The position numbers were made by a program, and so were the translations under genes. The notes beneath the pieces are model-generated. The model did no database searches, was not told the DNA's origin, and was given only the letters and a program-made list of their open reading frames with translations. Positions 23,757 to 33,715 of a stretch of 64,000 nucleotides of DNA are shown here, in pieces. The first letter of the stretch is position 1; each line of letters opens with the position of its first letter. Where the stretch lies: NCBI RefSeq assembly GCF_003987595.1, contig NZ_NGJZ01000004.1:1-64000 (forward strand), given 5' to 3'. The stretch comes from Vagococcus entomophilus (GTDB taxonomy: Bacteria; Bacillota; Bacilli; Lactobacillales; Vagococcaceae).

Positions 23757-24905
23757 TTAAAATGAACCGACAATTAACTCTTCTAATTGGTCTGGTGCAT
23801 GCGTCATAAGCTCATAGCCCTCTTTTGTGACACGAACCGTATCGGAATGTCGGTAACCACCTTCTCCTTCAAAATAAATACCTGGTTCCACTGAAATGAC
23901 CATATTTTCTTCTAACCTAGTTTCATTCCCTAGTGATAGAGTTGGTTCTTCATGATTATTAAGTCCAATCCCATGCCCTGGACGATGTAACAAGTACTTG
24001 TCCAATCCTTGCTCTTTGAAATAGTTCACAACTGCTGCTTCAAGCTCACACGCCTTCACACCTGGGCGAATCATGCTAAACATCAATTTGCGTGCCCCCA
24101 TCATTTGTTCAAAATGCTGACGCTGGATTGCAGTCGGTTCTTTCGTGAAAAATGTCCGTTCACACTCAGAAGCATAGCCGCCGATTCTAAATACCGCTAC
24201 ATTGATGTTTGGTCCACCATCCACTGCGGCATCGCTAGCTGGTATACTATGTGGCATATGGCTGTAATCAGACGGCCATACTCCGTTTGTTAAACGATTC
24301 GTGATACTAAAGGTTTCTTTTAACATTTTTGGATCTAAAACTTTATAAGGTAAATTGTATAAATCAAGCACACCACTGCCAACTTTGGCCGCTTGCAACG
24401 TAGCGTTACACACTTTACTACTTGCATCTGCTGTAAGTTGAATTTGTTCAATTTCATACTCACTTTTCACCGCTCGTTGTTCTTTTACAATTGTATCAAT
24501 TTCCCACGTAACGCTCTTTATCTTACGCTCAACCATCATTGGCAAGTTTTCTTCTGCCCCCACGATTGAAACGTCACTGAGAGCCTCTGTTAAAACTTCA
24601 TACCAGTTTTCCCCTTTTTTGGCTGTTACATCAAAATAAGCATGCACCTCACAAGAGAAATAAGGAACATTTACATGCGTTTCTTCTAGTTTAGGTACAA
24701 TAAAAACAGGTTCTTTTTCTGGAAAAATAATCAACAAAAAAGGACGTTGTTCAGGACTATAGTTAATATTGGTCAAATACCAGACATCATCTGGATCAGA
24801 AACTACATAAGCTTCGTATCCTTGTTTTTTTATTTGTTTTTGACATTTTTTTATTCGATTTTGCAACTCATTTTTTAATAATTCCACTTTTATTCCTTCT
24901 TTCAT
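23757..24905 (-). CDS. M24-family aminopeptidase (Xaa-Pro peptidase-like)
   Basis: About 380 aa: N-terminal creatinase-like domain (about 15-150), then a pita-bread catalytic domain. Metal-ligand segments include HRPGHGIGLNNHEEP and VISVEPGIYFEGEGGYRHSDTV. The first metal Asp is less obvious (NINVAVFRIGGYASECERT replaces the usual D-x(10)-D pattern), so the metal site may be atypical or the enzyme non-canonical. A GTG at 24887 with AAGGA upstream is an alternative and perhaps better start. Monocistronic. Confidence 0.82.
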   Translation of the reverse strand: MKEGIKVELLKNELQNRIKKCQKQIKKQGYEAYVVSDPDDVWYLTNINYSPEQRPFLLIIFPEKEPVFIVPKLEETHVNVPYFSCEVHAYFDVTAKKGENWYEVLTEALSDVSIVGAEENLPMMVERKIKSVTWEIDTIVKEQRAVKSEYEIEQIQLTADASSKVCNATLQAAKVGSGVLDLYNLPYKVLDPKMLKETFSITNRLTNGVWPSDYSHMPHSIPASDAAVDGGPNINVAVFRIGGYASECERTFFTKEPTAIQRQHFEQMMGARKLMFSMIRPGVKACELEAAVVNYFKEQGLDKYLLHRPGHGIGLNNHEEPTLSLGNETRLEENMVISVEPGIYFEGEGGYRHSDTVRVTKEGYELMTHAPDQLEELIVGSF

Positions 24906-25390
24906 TTTCGATAGTCACCACCTTAACGCACCTCGAATTTAGTTTCAAATGTCTACGAGCAAAAAAACAAAAATTAAGAAATTCTTAAATTTCAGACATA
25001 ACTGTGTCGCTCGAATTATTTACTTTTTTTATCCACGAACCCTTTAGCCGCAACATCCCTCGCAAATTACCTTCTTTTCTTTTAACTTTACCCACAGACT
25101 TAATTTAAAAGGATATTATTTGAACAAAATGATAGCTTTACTCCTCTTTTTTCACTTTATTTTTATTTAAATCGTCGCGAAATATTCTCAAGAGTATTCC
25201 CGAATTGAACGGACTAAGTGGAAAAAGAGCGGCTGGCTTAATTTCTCTACTAAAAAGTGTCTAAGCTATTTACTCAAACCCAAAAATATCAAATATCAAA
25301 AAATATAGGATACTAAAAACTTTGAGAAGAATACAATAGATTTCATTCTATACTAGCTATAAAGAATAAGTAAGGAGAGGATTCATAGCT
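24906..25390. other. Intergenic, AT-rich; left edge of accessory island
   Basis: 485 bases without a convincing gene. It contains the upstream region of the M24 gene (leftward) and of the unknown gene at 25391, including an AAGGAGAGG ribosome site. Nothing else recognisable. Confidence 0.6.
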
Positions 25391-26785
25391 ATGAACAATA
25401 AGAGTTCATTATCAAAACAACCCCAATTTTTGGGAAACCGTATCCAAGAGTTTTATACTACTATTTTGAAGGAAAACATGAAAATATTCGTGTTAAAAAA
25501 TTTTATTACGGACTTAGACCTAGCAATTAAGAAAGAAGCTAAAAATTTTATTTTTTTCAAATATGAAAAAAAAATAGCTGAATTACCAGAGTTTCGATTG
25601 ACTAACGAACAGGTAGAACAGGCTTGGAAATATGCGGATCAATACTTAATGAGGATTCTTACCGAGAAATGTAACGGGCGATACACGGACATTGATTCGG
25701 TACAGAAACAACTAAATATAGCTCAAAAAAACTCTTTCCAGCTTCAAAAACAGGAATTTGTTAAAGTAATTCAGTCCCAAAGACTGCACAAGTCGATCAA
25801 ACCTCATACGCTGAATAGCTTATTACAATTGTGTGAAAAAGAAGTAACCATTAGGAATGCACACTCATTTGTAGCCATTAAGGAGATAAAAAATATGGAA
25901 CAGTTTTATTTTTTTGATCAAAAGGGCGTACACTTTCCTGAAAAAAATCTGAGTGAACTATTAGATCCTGAAGACAAAAAAATCAATCTCATTAATTCAA
26001 AAAAAGTTATGAACGATTCTATCCTTGTATATGGACTTGCTAAAAATAGAGATATGTTCTTGAACCACAAAGACAGGGTGGAAATGTTTTTGGATATGGG
26101 AGATAAGAACGAAGCTTTTGTTATAGATCAATATAATATGGCTCTTTTAAATGGTTTGAGTGGGAAAGAAGATATAGAGATTTTACTTGCTGAGAATAAA
26201 AAGAATTTTTTTAATATTGTAAAGAAGACGCCCGTTAAGAAGTTTAAAAACAAATTACCAGCTGAATCACAACATTGGAATTTGTGGAAGGGGTATCTCA
26301 ATATTCTAGAAAAAAAGCCGAAATTTAACCCTGCTAATCTGGCTAACGAAATCAAGGCTAAATATTCAAGTACTCAACTCAAACGACCAAAACCGCATCT
26401 AGCTGAGGAACTTACTGATAGTATGATAAAGAAAGGGTGTAAGGCAGGGTTAGAGCTAGCAAAAGAAAAGACTGATTTAAAAATATGGTTTGTTTTAGAT
26501 GGAATGGACTTGAATGCTGTGGCATTTAAAACAGGAAAGTTTAAAGAGTCCTTTACAGGCTCAGAATTACGCTATATCTACAGAAATAGATATTTATTAG
26601 AAAATAAAGTTGTTTTTTTCAAAGATCAAAAAGTTGTAACTGCCCCTTGGAAAGAACAACCTGATTTATGGAAACAATATGAGTGTTCTAGGAAAAAAAA
26701 TCTAAATTTGTTGAAAGATAATGCGAGACAAAGCCAACAACAAGGACGAAAACAGAACACGTTGGAAGTAGATTTATGTAAATAA
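25391..26785 (+). CDS. Unrecognised 464-aa protein, family A (full-length copy)
   Basis: I do not recognise this family. No signal peptide or membrane helix; rich in Lys, Asn and Gln. The first about 210 residues are helical-looking; the last about 240 are closely related to the protein at 32785-33546. The most conserved block is near the C-terminus: LKIWFVLDGMD, then FKESFTGSELRYIYRNR and APWKEQPDLWKQY. Such a compact conserved tail suggests an enzymatic or toxin-like module, but that is a guess. A strong AAGGAGAGG ribosome site supports expression. A small gene follows 154 bases later. Confidence 0.75.
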   Translation: MNNKSSLSKQPQFLGNRIQEFYTTILKENMKIFVLKNFITDLDLAIKKEAKNFIFFKYEKKIAELPEFRLTNEQVEQAWKYADQYLMRILTEKCNGRYTDIDSVQKQLNIAQKNSFQLQKQEFVKVIQSQRLHKSIKPHTLNSLLQLCEKEVTIRNAHSFVAIKEIKNMEQFYFFDQKGVHFPEKNLSELLDPEDKKINLINSKKVMNDSILVYGLAKNRDMFLNHKDRVEMFLDMGDKNEAFVIDQYNMALLNGLSGKEDIEILLAENKKNFFNIVKKTPVKKFKNKLPAESQHWNLWKGYLNILEKKPKFNPANLANEIKAKYSSTQLKRPKPHLAEELTDSMIKKGCKAGLELAKEKTDLKIWFVLDGMDLNAVAFKTGKFKESFTGSELRYIYRNRYLLENKVVFFKDQKVVTAPWKEQPDLWKQYECSRKKNLNLLKDNARQSQQQGRKQNTLEVDLCK

Positions 26786-26939
26786 TTGGATTTAACCAAT
26801 GAATCTCTTTCGGTAGGTGAGGTTACCCTGTGAAACTAAAAAATGGACATATGCGACGCATTGCCTCTTAAACTGCCGAATGACCACTAAAATATAAATT
26901 ATTTTTACTGATTATAGAATATAGAAAGGAATGGATCAA

Positions 26940-27359
26940 TTGAACAGTATTCCAGCAAATAATGAATTTTCGTATTACGATGTCCAAAAAATAAATAAAA
27001 AAATTATAAAGAATCGGGGAATAGATTCCATTTTTATATCCAATCAAAAGTGGAATCGAGCATTAGTTAATGCGCAAGCTAAGTATGTGACTATAAGTGG
27101 TTTACTTAAGTCATCAAAAGAAGTAAAAAAAAATCCTATCTATATTGATTTCATCAGCCATACTGAGCAAATTTATTGCTCGGCCATCGAAAAAATGATG
27201 GCACGCTACGGACCTGAGAAAGATGTAAATATTCTAAACCAAGAATTACAAAAGACGATTAAGCTAATTGACCATTGCCAAAAAAAGATACACCTGATCA
27301 ATAGCAAACACCTCACAACTCAAAAGAGAAAGCAAAAATCTGATGAATTATTTTTATAG
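26940..27359 (+). CDS. Hypothetical protein, 139 aa
   Basis: A hydrophilic, basic, probably all-helical protein of unknown function. The TTG at 26940 is preferred: AAAGGA ends nine bases before it, whereas the ATG at 26931 abuts that site. It follows the unrecognised 464-aa gene on the same strand and may be its partner. No membrane segment or known motif seen. Confidence 0.6.
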   Translation: MNSIPANNEFSYYDVQKINKKIIKNRGIDSIFISNQKWNRALVNAQAKYVTISGLLKSSKEVKKNPIYIDFISHTEQIYCSAIEKMMARYGPEKDVNILNQELQKTIKLIDHCQKKIHLINSKHLTTQKRKQKSDELFL

Positions 27360-28205
27360 CATTACAAAGACTGGATAATATAAAAAAAGGATTCGCATCA
27401 ATAGACTATGTGAAATACACTGTAAAACCCTTGTATGCAACTGGATTCACGTACATACTAAAACGTTTTCTCGTATAATGTTGTGCACTGTCACTAGAAG
27501 CGCTTATATGAAAAATAATACACGACTAGCTTTTTAAAGTAGAAAAAGCCTTTTATTTTATCGATTTGTGAGAGTCTTAAAAGCTCTTTTCTTATCAAGA
27601 GCTAGTCCATTTTAAGCATAGTAATCAATTCATAACTCTATCATTTCATAGCCAAAATTCGTATCTGCTAACTCTATTTTTGCAAGACTGTCAAACCATA
27701 ATCAGAAGCAATAACAGCACTATCTGTGATGTAAGATTTTATTGGTAGTACGTCAATAAAAAATAATCGTCTTTTTATTTTAAAGATTTAATCATTGAAT
27801 ATAAGTGATAATTTTTGTCTTTAGTAATTTTGGATAGTCAAGATAAGTTTCGTCAACCCATCCATAAGCTGATTCAATAAAAGAACTGTATTTAGAGAGC
27901 CTGTATGACTTAGCAACAAATAAAGAGTATCCATCATCTCTTTTTCGATATCTACGCTATTGTCTTCTTTAATAGTAGACATAAGGAAATTGAACGTGAA
28001 GAATTAAACCACCCTACTTTTTCTTCATTAAAAGAGGTAAAACTTGCTTGCTTTGAATATATCGAAGTTTGTCATAATCCCAAAAGACCTGTTTCAGCAA
28101 TTGATAGGCTTTCTCCCAATCTAAAAGAAGAAATTTAGTGGCATCCCACTAAATTCCTTCTTTTTTCTGTCTTCTTTATTGACATCTATCCCATTTAGTT
28201 ATTGC
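27360..28205. other. Decayed intergenic region with an IS remnant
   Basis: 846 bases with no intact gene. The only recognisable content is the C-terminal piece of an IS3-family transposase at 27953-28138. The remainder is AT-rich and looks degenerate. Confidence 0.6.
27953..28138 (+). pseudogene. IS3-family transposase OrfB, C-terminal remnant
   Basis: Open frame reading YAIVFFN..KEIEREELNHPTF and ending FEYIEVCHNPKRP...AIDRLSPNLKEEI-stop, the characteristic end of IS3-group OrfB proteins (the FFxxLKxE and YN-x-KRPHSxxxxLSP motifs). The upstream catalytic part is missing and no inverted repeats were found. Confidence 0.7.
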
Positions 28206-29873
28206 TCAACGAAGCCACTTTGTTTTAGTTTTTTTATATAAAAAATCATCTTTCATTATATCCTTTAAAAAAAGGTAAAATGAACGTTTAAAATCCTTAG
28301 GAACAGCCCCCTTAATCACAATTTTATCACCTGTTAGATTTTGCAAATCTACTATTTCAACTTTAAAAAGGTGCACTTGATTAAACAAGATACTACTATA
28401 ATTCTTTACTGAAAGCAGTTCAAAACACTCATATTCGGATAATTCATAATACTTTGAAGTTTCACATAGATTTTCAATCATTTCATATGCTAATCTTCTA
28501 TAATCCCCTGGGGTACTAACACCTGAGTAATACTCGGCATAAGTCAAAGTGACCTTTAGATGGGTATAAATGTAGCCATTTTTACCACAAGATAAGAAAC
28601 TTATTATTGATTCTTCTATAGCTTTTTGATACGAATTCCGTAAATAGCCTTTAGACACTGCAGAAATAAAGAGATTATCTTCATTACTTTGTGGTTCGAT
28701 TTTTAATTCCATTGTTGCAGCATATTTGTTACCTTTTTGATTAACCTTAACAAATAAGAGTTTACTGTCAACAATTCTTCTAACCTTTATATTGGAGTTT
28801 TCCAAAATAGCTACATCTAATCCATACTTATAAAAAAGATGTAGCCTGACCACATCTTCATGTGTTTTACCCAACAAATTAATAGACATTTCATCAAGTA
28901 GTTCATCATATTCAAATTGATAATTTGGCTCCTCAATACTTATCTCTAACAAAGCTCTATATAATTGATTTTTTGTGGCACAACCCTTTAATTTGACTTT
29001 GCACCTATACCCTTCAATAAATGTTGGTTTCGCTCCAATAACTTCGTAATTTTTAATCTCATCTCCTACAGAATAATGAGTTTCATAACTCTTTATTATC
29101 GCAATATTTCCTTTATCTATAGCTTTTGCATTTATTAGTTGATCCTTCACTTTTAGGTACAAGAATTTAATTTTATTCTTTTTCTTATTCTTTATTAATA
29201 CATCATTAATTTGTAACTTTCCTTCATATATATAAATATATGTTAAGCACGCACCCATTTCATCAAATTCTTGTTTTATGACTTTCCCGTGGAAATAATC
29301 TGGCACTCTTTGTCCCCTCGTAACCTCTTCTTTTACTACCATTTCAAACAATGTAGCGATATTCTTATTTTTTAAAGCTGAACCTTCGATAAAGACCAAT
29401 TTGCTTTCGTCCTTTTGATTATCACATTTATAGATCTCATTCTTTATCGTACTCAACATAGAAAGGTAGTCTATTCGGTCACACTTATTAATAAAAATAA
29501 TTATTTTCACATCATTTGATCTTAGGGATTTTATTATCCTTTTAGTATGAGGTGTTACTCCTGAATCAACGGCTATTACCAAAATAGCAACATCAATAAT
29601 ACTTATAATCCTCATAACATCGGGAAAGAAATCATAATGACCTGGTGTATCTAAGATATTTATCAGTTTTCCATTTTTTTCAAAAGACAAGAGAGTTGTT
29701 GTTATCGTTATCCCTTTTTCTTTTTCAATTTGATTGTTATCAGCTATAGTCGTTCCTTTGTCAACACGTCCCGTAACTTGCTTTATACCTGCCTCTACAC
29801 ATATAGCCTCTGTCAAAGTAGTCTTACCTGCATCAACATTAGCAAAAATCCCCACATTCAATGTATTATTCAT
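28206..29873 (-). CDS. Divergent Tet(M)/EF-G-like ribosomal GTPase
   Basis: A translation-factor GTPase of the ribosomal-protection type. G1 NVDAGKTT at 12-19, G2 around KGITIT (52-57), G3 DTPGH at 75-79, G4 NKCD at 129-132. At 555 aa it is about 85 residues shorter than Tet(M) (about 640), with much lower similarity outside the G domain, and its tail is cut down. It starts three bases after a collapsed ABC-transporter gene, so it was probably part of a resistance or self-protection operon. Whether it protects ribosomes against tetracycline or another ribosome-binding compound cannot be read from sequence. Confidence 0.82.
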   Translation of the reverse strand: MNNTLNVGIFANVDAGKTTLTEAICVEAGIKQVTGRVDKGTTIADNNQIEKEKGITITTTLLSFEKNGKLINILDTPGHYDFFPDVMRIISIIDVAILVIAVDSGVTPHTKRIIKSLRSNDVKIIIFINKCDRIDYLSMLSTIKNEIYKCDNQKDESKLVFIEGSALKNKNIATLFEMVVKEEVTRGQRVPDYFHGKVIKQEFDEMGACLTYIYIYEGKLQINDVLIKNKKKNKIKFLYLKVKDQLINAKAIDKGNIAIIKSYETHYSVGDEIKNYEVIGAKPTFIEGYRCKVKLKGCATKNQLYRALLEISIEEPNYQFEYDELLDEMSINLLGKTHEDVVRLHLFYKYGLDVAILENSNIKVRRIVDSKLLFVKVNQKGNKYAATMELKIEPQSNEDNLFISAVSKGYLRNSYQKAIEESIISFLSCGKNGYIYTHLKVTLTYAEYYSGVSTPGDYRRLAYEMIENLCETSKYYELSEYECFELLSVKNYSSILFNQVHLFKVEIVDLQNLTGDKIVIKGAVPKDFKRSFYLFLKDIMKDDFLYKKTKTKWLR

Positions 29874-29875
29874 AT

Positions 29876-30094
29876 TTAACTTCCCGAACTAGTGTATTTT
29901 TTTAAGTAATCATTCCATATAACATATGCACCAATAAAGTACAGTATAGAAAAGACTATTGTTTCATTTCTTTCAATAGAAAGTTTTATGTCACTAATTG
30001 CCGTAATTTCTTTTATATTTTTTTTAAAAAAGTTTCCTTCGTTAACCTTATAACACTTCTTTACATTATTTAATTCTATTGAATATTGATCCAT
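29876..30094 (-). pseudogene. Collapsed ABC transporter: ATPase start fused to permease end
   Basis: A 72-codon frame. The first about 46 residues match the start of ABC-2-type ATPases (VKKCYKV..ITAISDIKLSIERNETI, the segment just before Walker A). The last about 24 (FSILYFIGAYVIWNDYLKKYTSSGS) look like the final membrane helix and LKKYTSxGS tail of an ABC-2 permease. The Walker A site and everything between are absent, as expected from one in-frame deletion of roughly two kilobases. Start chosen at 30094 (AAAGGA nine bases upstream). The stop is three bases from the GTPase start. Confidence 0.7.
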
Positions 30095-30130
30095 ATTTTT
30101 ATGTCCTTTCATTACATTGAAAAATTCCAT

Positions 30131-30768
30131 GTAATTGTTTGAGTAAACGCATCGCTTTTAATATTTGAAAGATTCTTTCTACCCTGTTATGTCTACAAAA
30201 TTGTTTCGCTCTGAGTAACGAAAAGAACTTTCTAAAATTATTCTTAAACCTTTGGAAAACTTTGACTCATTCCCGAAGGAGCTGTTTTTGTTCAACTGAC
30301 TATCTTAAGATCCAGAAAACGGGACATAAGTCGATTCTACTTATGTCCCATTTTTCACTATCCTATAAGCTTATTGAAGGTTTGTAGGCATACATTACTA
30401 TTACTTAAAATTTATAAAAAGAATGTTAAATAATTCTTTTAATTAAAGTAGCATAAAAAGTCCACGGAATCAACCGAAAATTAATTTTTTTTTAATTTAA
30501 ATGCCATGAAAATTTAATAAAATAACTAGTATGGTTAGGCCATACTAGTTTAAAAGTGTACTACTTTTTTAGAAATGAGCGATAACAAGCTCATTATTAT
30601 AATGACAAATATCTTATTATTAAAATAAAAACACTTTATATAATTATAAATTTAGATATATTGATAATTTACATTGCTTATCAGAGCAAAACATTATAGT
30701 AGACATATTAGGCGATGTATAATAAGGTTACACTGTGATCTTATTTTAAAAGGAGGAAAAAATACTTT
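30131..30768. other. Intergenic with two hairpins
   Basis: 638 bases with no gene seen. Two hairpins: GGGACATAAG / CTTATGTCCC (30321-30330, 30340-30349) followed rightward by ATTTTTC, and AACTAGTATGG / CCATACTAGTT (30524-30534, 30540-30550). The right end is the upstream region of the flavoprotein gene with AAAAGGAGG before its ATG. Confidence 0.6.
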
Positions 30769-32172
30769 ATGAAAAAAGATGTAAATGAAAACCTTACTAG
30801 CGATTGTTCAACGAATGATTGGCCTAAAATATCTGAAAATCTTTCAGAGATTGCAGTCGATTCATCCGATATTGAGTATAAGAATGTTCGTTCAAATTAC
30901 ATGCGTGTTGGCTCTCCAAAAATCATTTTAATGGCCAAAACTGTCAGTGATGTTAGAGAGGCAGTGCTCTATGCCAAAAATGTGAGGGAAACTTCAAAAA
31001 CTTATGTTCCGTTTTCAATTAGAAGCGGCGGACATGGTATGACTACTGATTCTGTCAACGACGGAGGGATTATTTTAGACGTTTCCCAAATGAATGAAAT
31101 ACGGATGGTTGATGACAAAAAAGGCTTAGTTAGTGTTCAGGCAGGTGCTGTGTGGGGGGATGTTTCGGCGTTCTTATCAAAATATGACCGTGTTATTTCA
31201 AGTGGTGATTTTGGCGATACTGGTGTTGGAGGATTAGCCACTGCTGGAGGATTAGGTCTGTTAGTGCGTCAGAATGGACTAACGATTGATCATATAAAAG
31301 AAGCCACGGTTGTCACAGCTGATGGCCGTGTTCACTTAGCCAACAACCAAAAAAATAAAGAGTTATTTTGGGCTATTCGAGGTGGCATTTCAAATGTCGG
31401 AATTGTAACAGAATTTATCTTTGAAGCACCGAAACTTTTAGGTGAAAATACAGAAACGCAACAAATGCCGCTACCGGTTTATTTGCAAACTGTTCGTTAT
31501 GAATCAAACAAACTTGGGGAATTTGTCAAAAATTGGGGAGATTGGATAAGAAAACTTCCTAATGAATTAACTAGTATCGCAATTATATCTAAAAATTACG
31601 AAAAAAATGATTTTTACGTAGATGTAATGAATTTATGGGCTGGAGACAATGAAAAAAAAGCGGATCCTATTTTTAAAAACGCATTAAATTTAGCTACAGT
31701 TATTCAGAGCGAGACAAACTTACTCTGCTATACTTCATTAATACCAACACCTCACGAAAAGCATCAAGCACAAGAAAGTAACCGTCCGCTTAATGTATTG
31801 GTGGATCAGCCTACAGAAACATTAGGTGACGCAATCACAAAAGTGTTTGATGACAAAAAAGTTGTTGCTGTAGAGTTACGATCATTGGGTGGCGCGGTAA
31901 GTACGGTGCCAGTAATGGAGACATCTTGGAGCGGAAGAAAAAAAGAAGCTTTTGTAGCTGTTTGGTTTGATACTAAAAATGTCCAAATTGCCCACAAGAT
32001 TTTTGAACCAATCAGAAAATTGGGGACAGGCGCATATGGAGCCTATTCTTTTGATACAAGTCAAGATTTTGCCAATTTAACATGGCCAGAAGAAACAGGA
32101 CAAGCCTTAAAAAAAATCAAAAAAAAATATGATCCAACCGAATTGTTTGATCAAGGCTTAACCATTATCTAA
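30769..32172 (+). CDS. FAD-linked oxidase, berberine-bridge type
   Basis: 467 aa. PCMH-type FAD-binding domain (about 50-220) with the RSGGHG motif, His89 being the likely covalent FAD attachment, and a C-terminal BBE motif (KYDPTELFDQGLTII). The second covalent Cys of bicovalent members is not seen, so attachment is probably single. No signal peptide, so it acts in the cytoplasm. Such oxidases act on sugars or alkaloid-like substrates; the substrate here is unknown. Alone on the plus strand with a strong ribosome site. Confidence 0.88.
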   Translation: MKKDVNENLTSDCSTNDWPKISENLSEIAVDSSDIEYKNVRSNYMRVGSPKIILMAKTVSDVREAVLYAKNVRETSKTYVPFSIRSGGHGMTTDSVNDGGIILDVSQMNEIRMVDDKKGLVSVQAGAVWGDVSAFLSKYDRVISSGDFGDTGVGGLATAGGLGLLVRQNGLTIDHIKEATVVTADGRVHLANNQKNKELFWAIRGGISNVGIVTEFIFEAPKLLGENTETQQMPLPVYLQTVRYESNKLGEFVKNWGDWIRKLPNELTSIAIISKNYEKNDFYVDVMNLWAGDNEKKADPIFKNALNLATVIQSETNLLCYTSLIPTPHEKHQAQESNRPLNVLVDQPTETLGDAITKVFDDKKVVAVELRSLGGAVSTVPVMETSWSGRKKEAFVAVWFDTKNVQIAHKIFEPIRKLGTGAYGAYSFDTSQDFANLTWPEETGQALKKIKKKYDPTELFDQGLTII

Positions 32173-32338
32173 ATTAATGATTTTTGATGGACGAACTCTC
32201 TAATAGCAGAAAAAAAGATCCTTTATTTTCTTTACTAATACAGTCTAGTTAAATAAAAAGAAACATTATAATATATTGTTATCTTTTCATCGCATCCCAC
32301 GTTATATTTTTTTGTGGTCATTATTATTAATAAATAGA

Positions 32339-32531
32339 ATGAAAAAAAGAATATTGTAGAGACTAAAGTTAAGAAGATAGGCAATATTCTTAGTGTAATT
32401 TCACCTAAAAATTTTGTTAAGTTTGATAGGCACTATAGTATCGAGCAGCTGTCAAAAAAATTTGTACTAATCTCAAGAGAGCAAATGACCATAACGAGGA
32501 CGTAGATGATATGCTACATTCCCTTTATTAA
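32339..32531 (+). pseudogene. AbrB/MazE-like antitoxin, broken by frameshifts
   Basis: Joining frames gives an antitoxin-like product: MKK-NIVETKVKKIGNILSVISPKNFVKF...KKFVLIS, then NEDVDDMLHSLY-stop. The KKIGNxLxVxxPK core is the AbrB/MazE DNA-binding signature. The ATG at 32339 is out of frame with the core, and a second shift lies near 32478. No toxin gene is visible next to it. Confidence 0.5.
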
Positions 32532-32536
32532 CAAAA

Positions 32537-32575
32537 AAACCTAAGACAAAAATTTTTGTCTTAGGTTTAATTTTT
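32537..32575. terminator. Bidirectional terminator
   Basis: A perfect 16-bp inverted repeat AAACCTAAGACAAAAA and its complement, centre 32552/32553, with T-rich flank TTTAATTTTT. It probably served the broken antitoxin operon. The rest of 32173-32784 holds nothing else I can identify. Confidence 0.8.
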
Positions 32576-32784
32576 ATTAACTCAACGATGCTTATCAAAA
32601 AAGCCGAGATTACATCTAGGTACACTATTTGTAGAAATGAAAATCATTTTATTATTTCTTGTAAGATTTGTAAAATTAAAGCACACATGAATTCGCAAGT
32701 GAAGGGATTTCCTTTCTTTACACACAATACATACAGTGAATAATGCGTTTGACTACCTATCTATGCACATCTGTATACTCATAA

Positions 32785-33546
32785 TTAGCGGACTAAGTAC
32801 TCGTCAAGTTCCTTTCGTTGCACTTTACTCTGGTTTTTCTTCTCTATCGTCTTCAGTAGTTTCTTATTTAGTTTCCGATTTACATCATATTTTTTCCATA
32901 GGCTAGGGTTTTCATGCCACGGAGCAGGAACAATTTTTTTGTCTTTGTAAAAAACAACTTGTCCCTCTAGATCCTCTCTATTTCTATAAATATAGCGTAA
33001 CTCCGATCCTGTTATTGACTCTTTAAAGTCCCCACTTTTAAATACAATAGACTTAAAATCAATGGCGTCTAATACAAACCAAATTTTCAAATCATTTCTT
33101 TCTCTCGCAAGTTCTAACCCTAATTTACATCCTTTTTTAACAATCGTATTAGCAAGTTCTTCAGATAAATTAGGCTGAAAGTACTTTAATATTTGATCCG
33201 TATGCTTCATATATAAGTTATTCGCTATATTTTTAATATGGAATTTAGGGTGATTTTCCAAAGTATTCAAATAATCCTTCCACAAATCCCATGTTTGATT
33301 CATGGAATCAAACATGCCTAACCATTGATTAATCGGCATTTTTTTTACCGTCTCTATTAATTTACGCTTATTATCAAGGTGCACATTTCCCCAATTTTCT
33401 CCACTCAAACTGTTTATAAGTTCTATATTATAATTATCTATAAAATATGGTTTTTTTAAGGTACTAGCTAAGTCTGGGCTTTCTTTCAAAAAAAAATTTC
33501 GACTATCTCTCAAACCATATATTAATACTATTTCCCCATCTCCCAT
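32785..33546 (-). CDS. Unrecognised 253-aa protein, family A (short copy)
   Basis: Homologous to the last about 240 residues of the protein at 25391-26785, sharing NL/IxxLSG, KKGCK-GLELA, LKIWFVLD, FKESxTGSELRYIYRNR and APWxExPxLWKxY. The N-terminal about 210 residues of the longer copy are missing; an ATG with AAAGG about ten bases upstream makes it a plausible complete short protein, but a truncated gene is equally possible. No homology to a characterised family recognised. It is preceded, same strand, by a small basic ORF with a strong ribosome site. Confidence 0.7.
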   Translation of the reverse strand: MGDGEIVLIYGLRDSRNFFLKESPDLASTLKKPYFIDNYNIELINSLSGENWGNVHLDNKRKLIETVKKMPINQWLGMFDSMNQTWDLWKDYLNTLENHPKFHIKNIANNLYMKHTDQILKYFQPNLSEELANTIVKKGCKLGLELARERNDLKIWFVLDAIDFKSIVFKSGDFKESITGSELRYIYRNREDLEGQVVFYKDKKIVPAPWHENPSLWKKYDVNRKLNKKLLKTIEKKNQSKVQRKELDEYLVR

Positions 33547-33715
33547 GTTATCAAAACCTTTCTATTATTCCATACAGATAATATCGTGAATTTTTGATAA
33601 TTTTAGCTTATAAAAGTGCTGTTCGTACCCATTATGGAATTGATAAACTATTTAAAAAATAGTAACCTCAACAACAAACTATCAACCTTAGTCAGTGTCG
33701 TGAAAGCTTTATTTT

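Noticed and set aside
27821-27982. Minus-strand 53-codon open frame with a protein-like sequence
   Set aside because: No ribosome site, and its 5' end overlaps the plus-strand IS3 transposase remnant, so it is probably a shadow.
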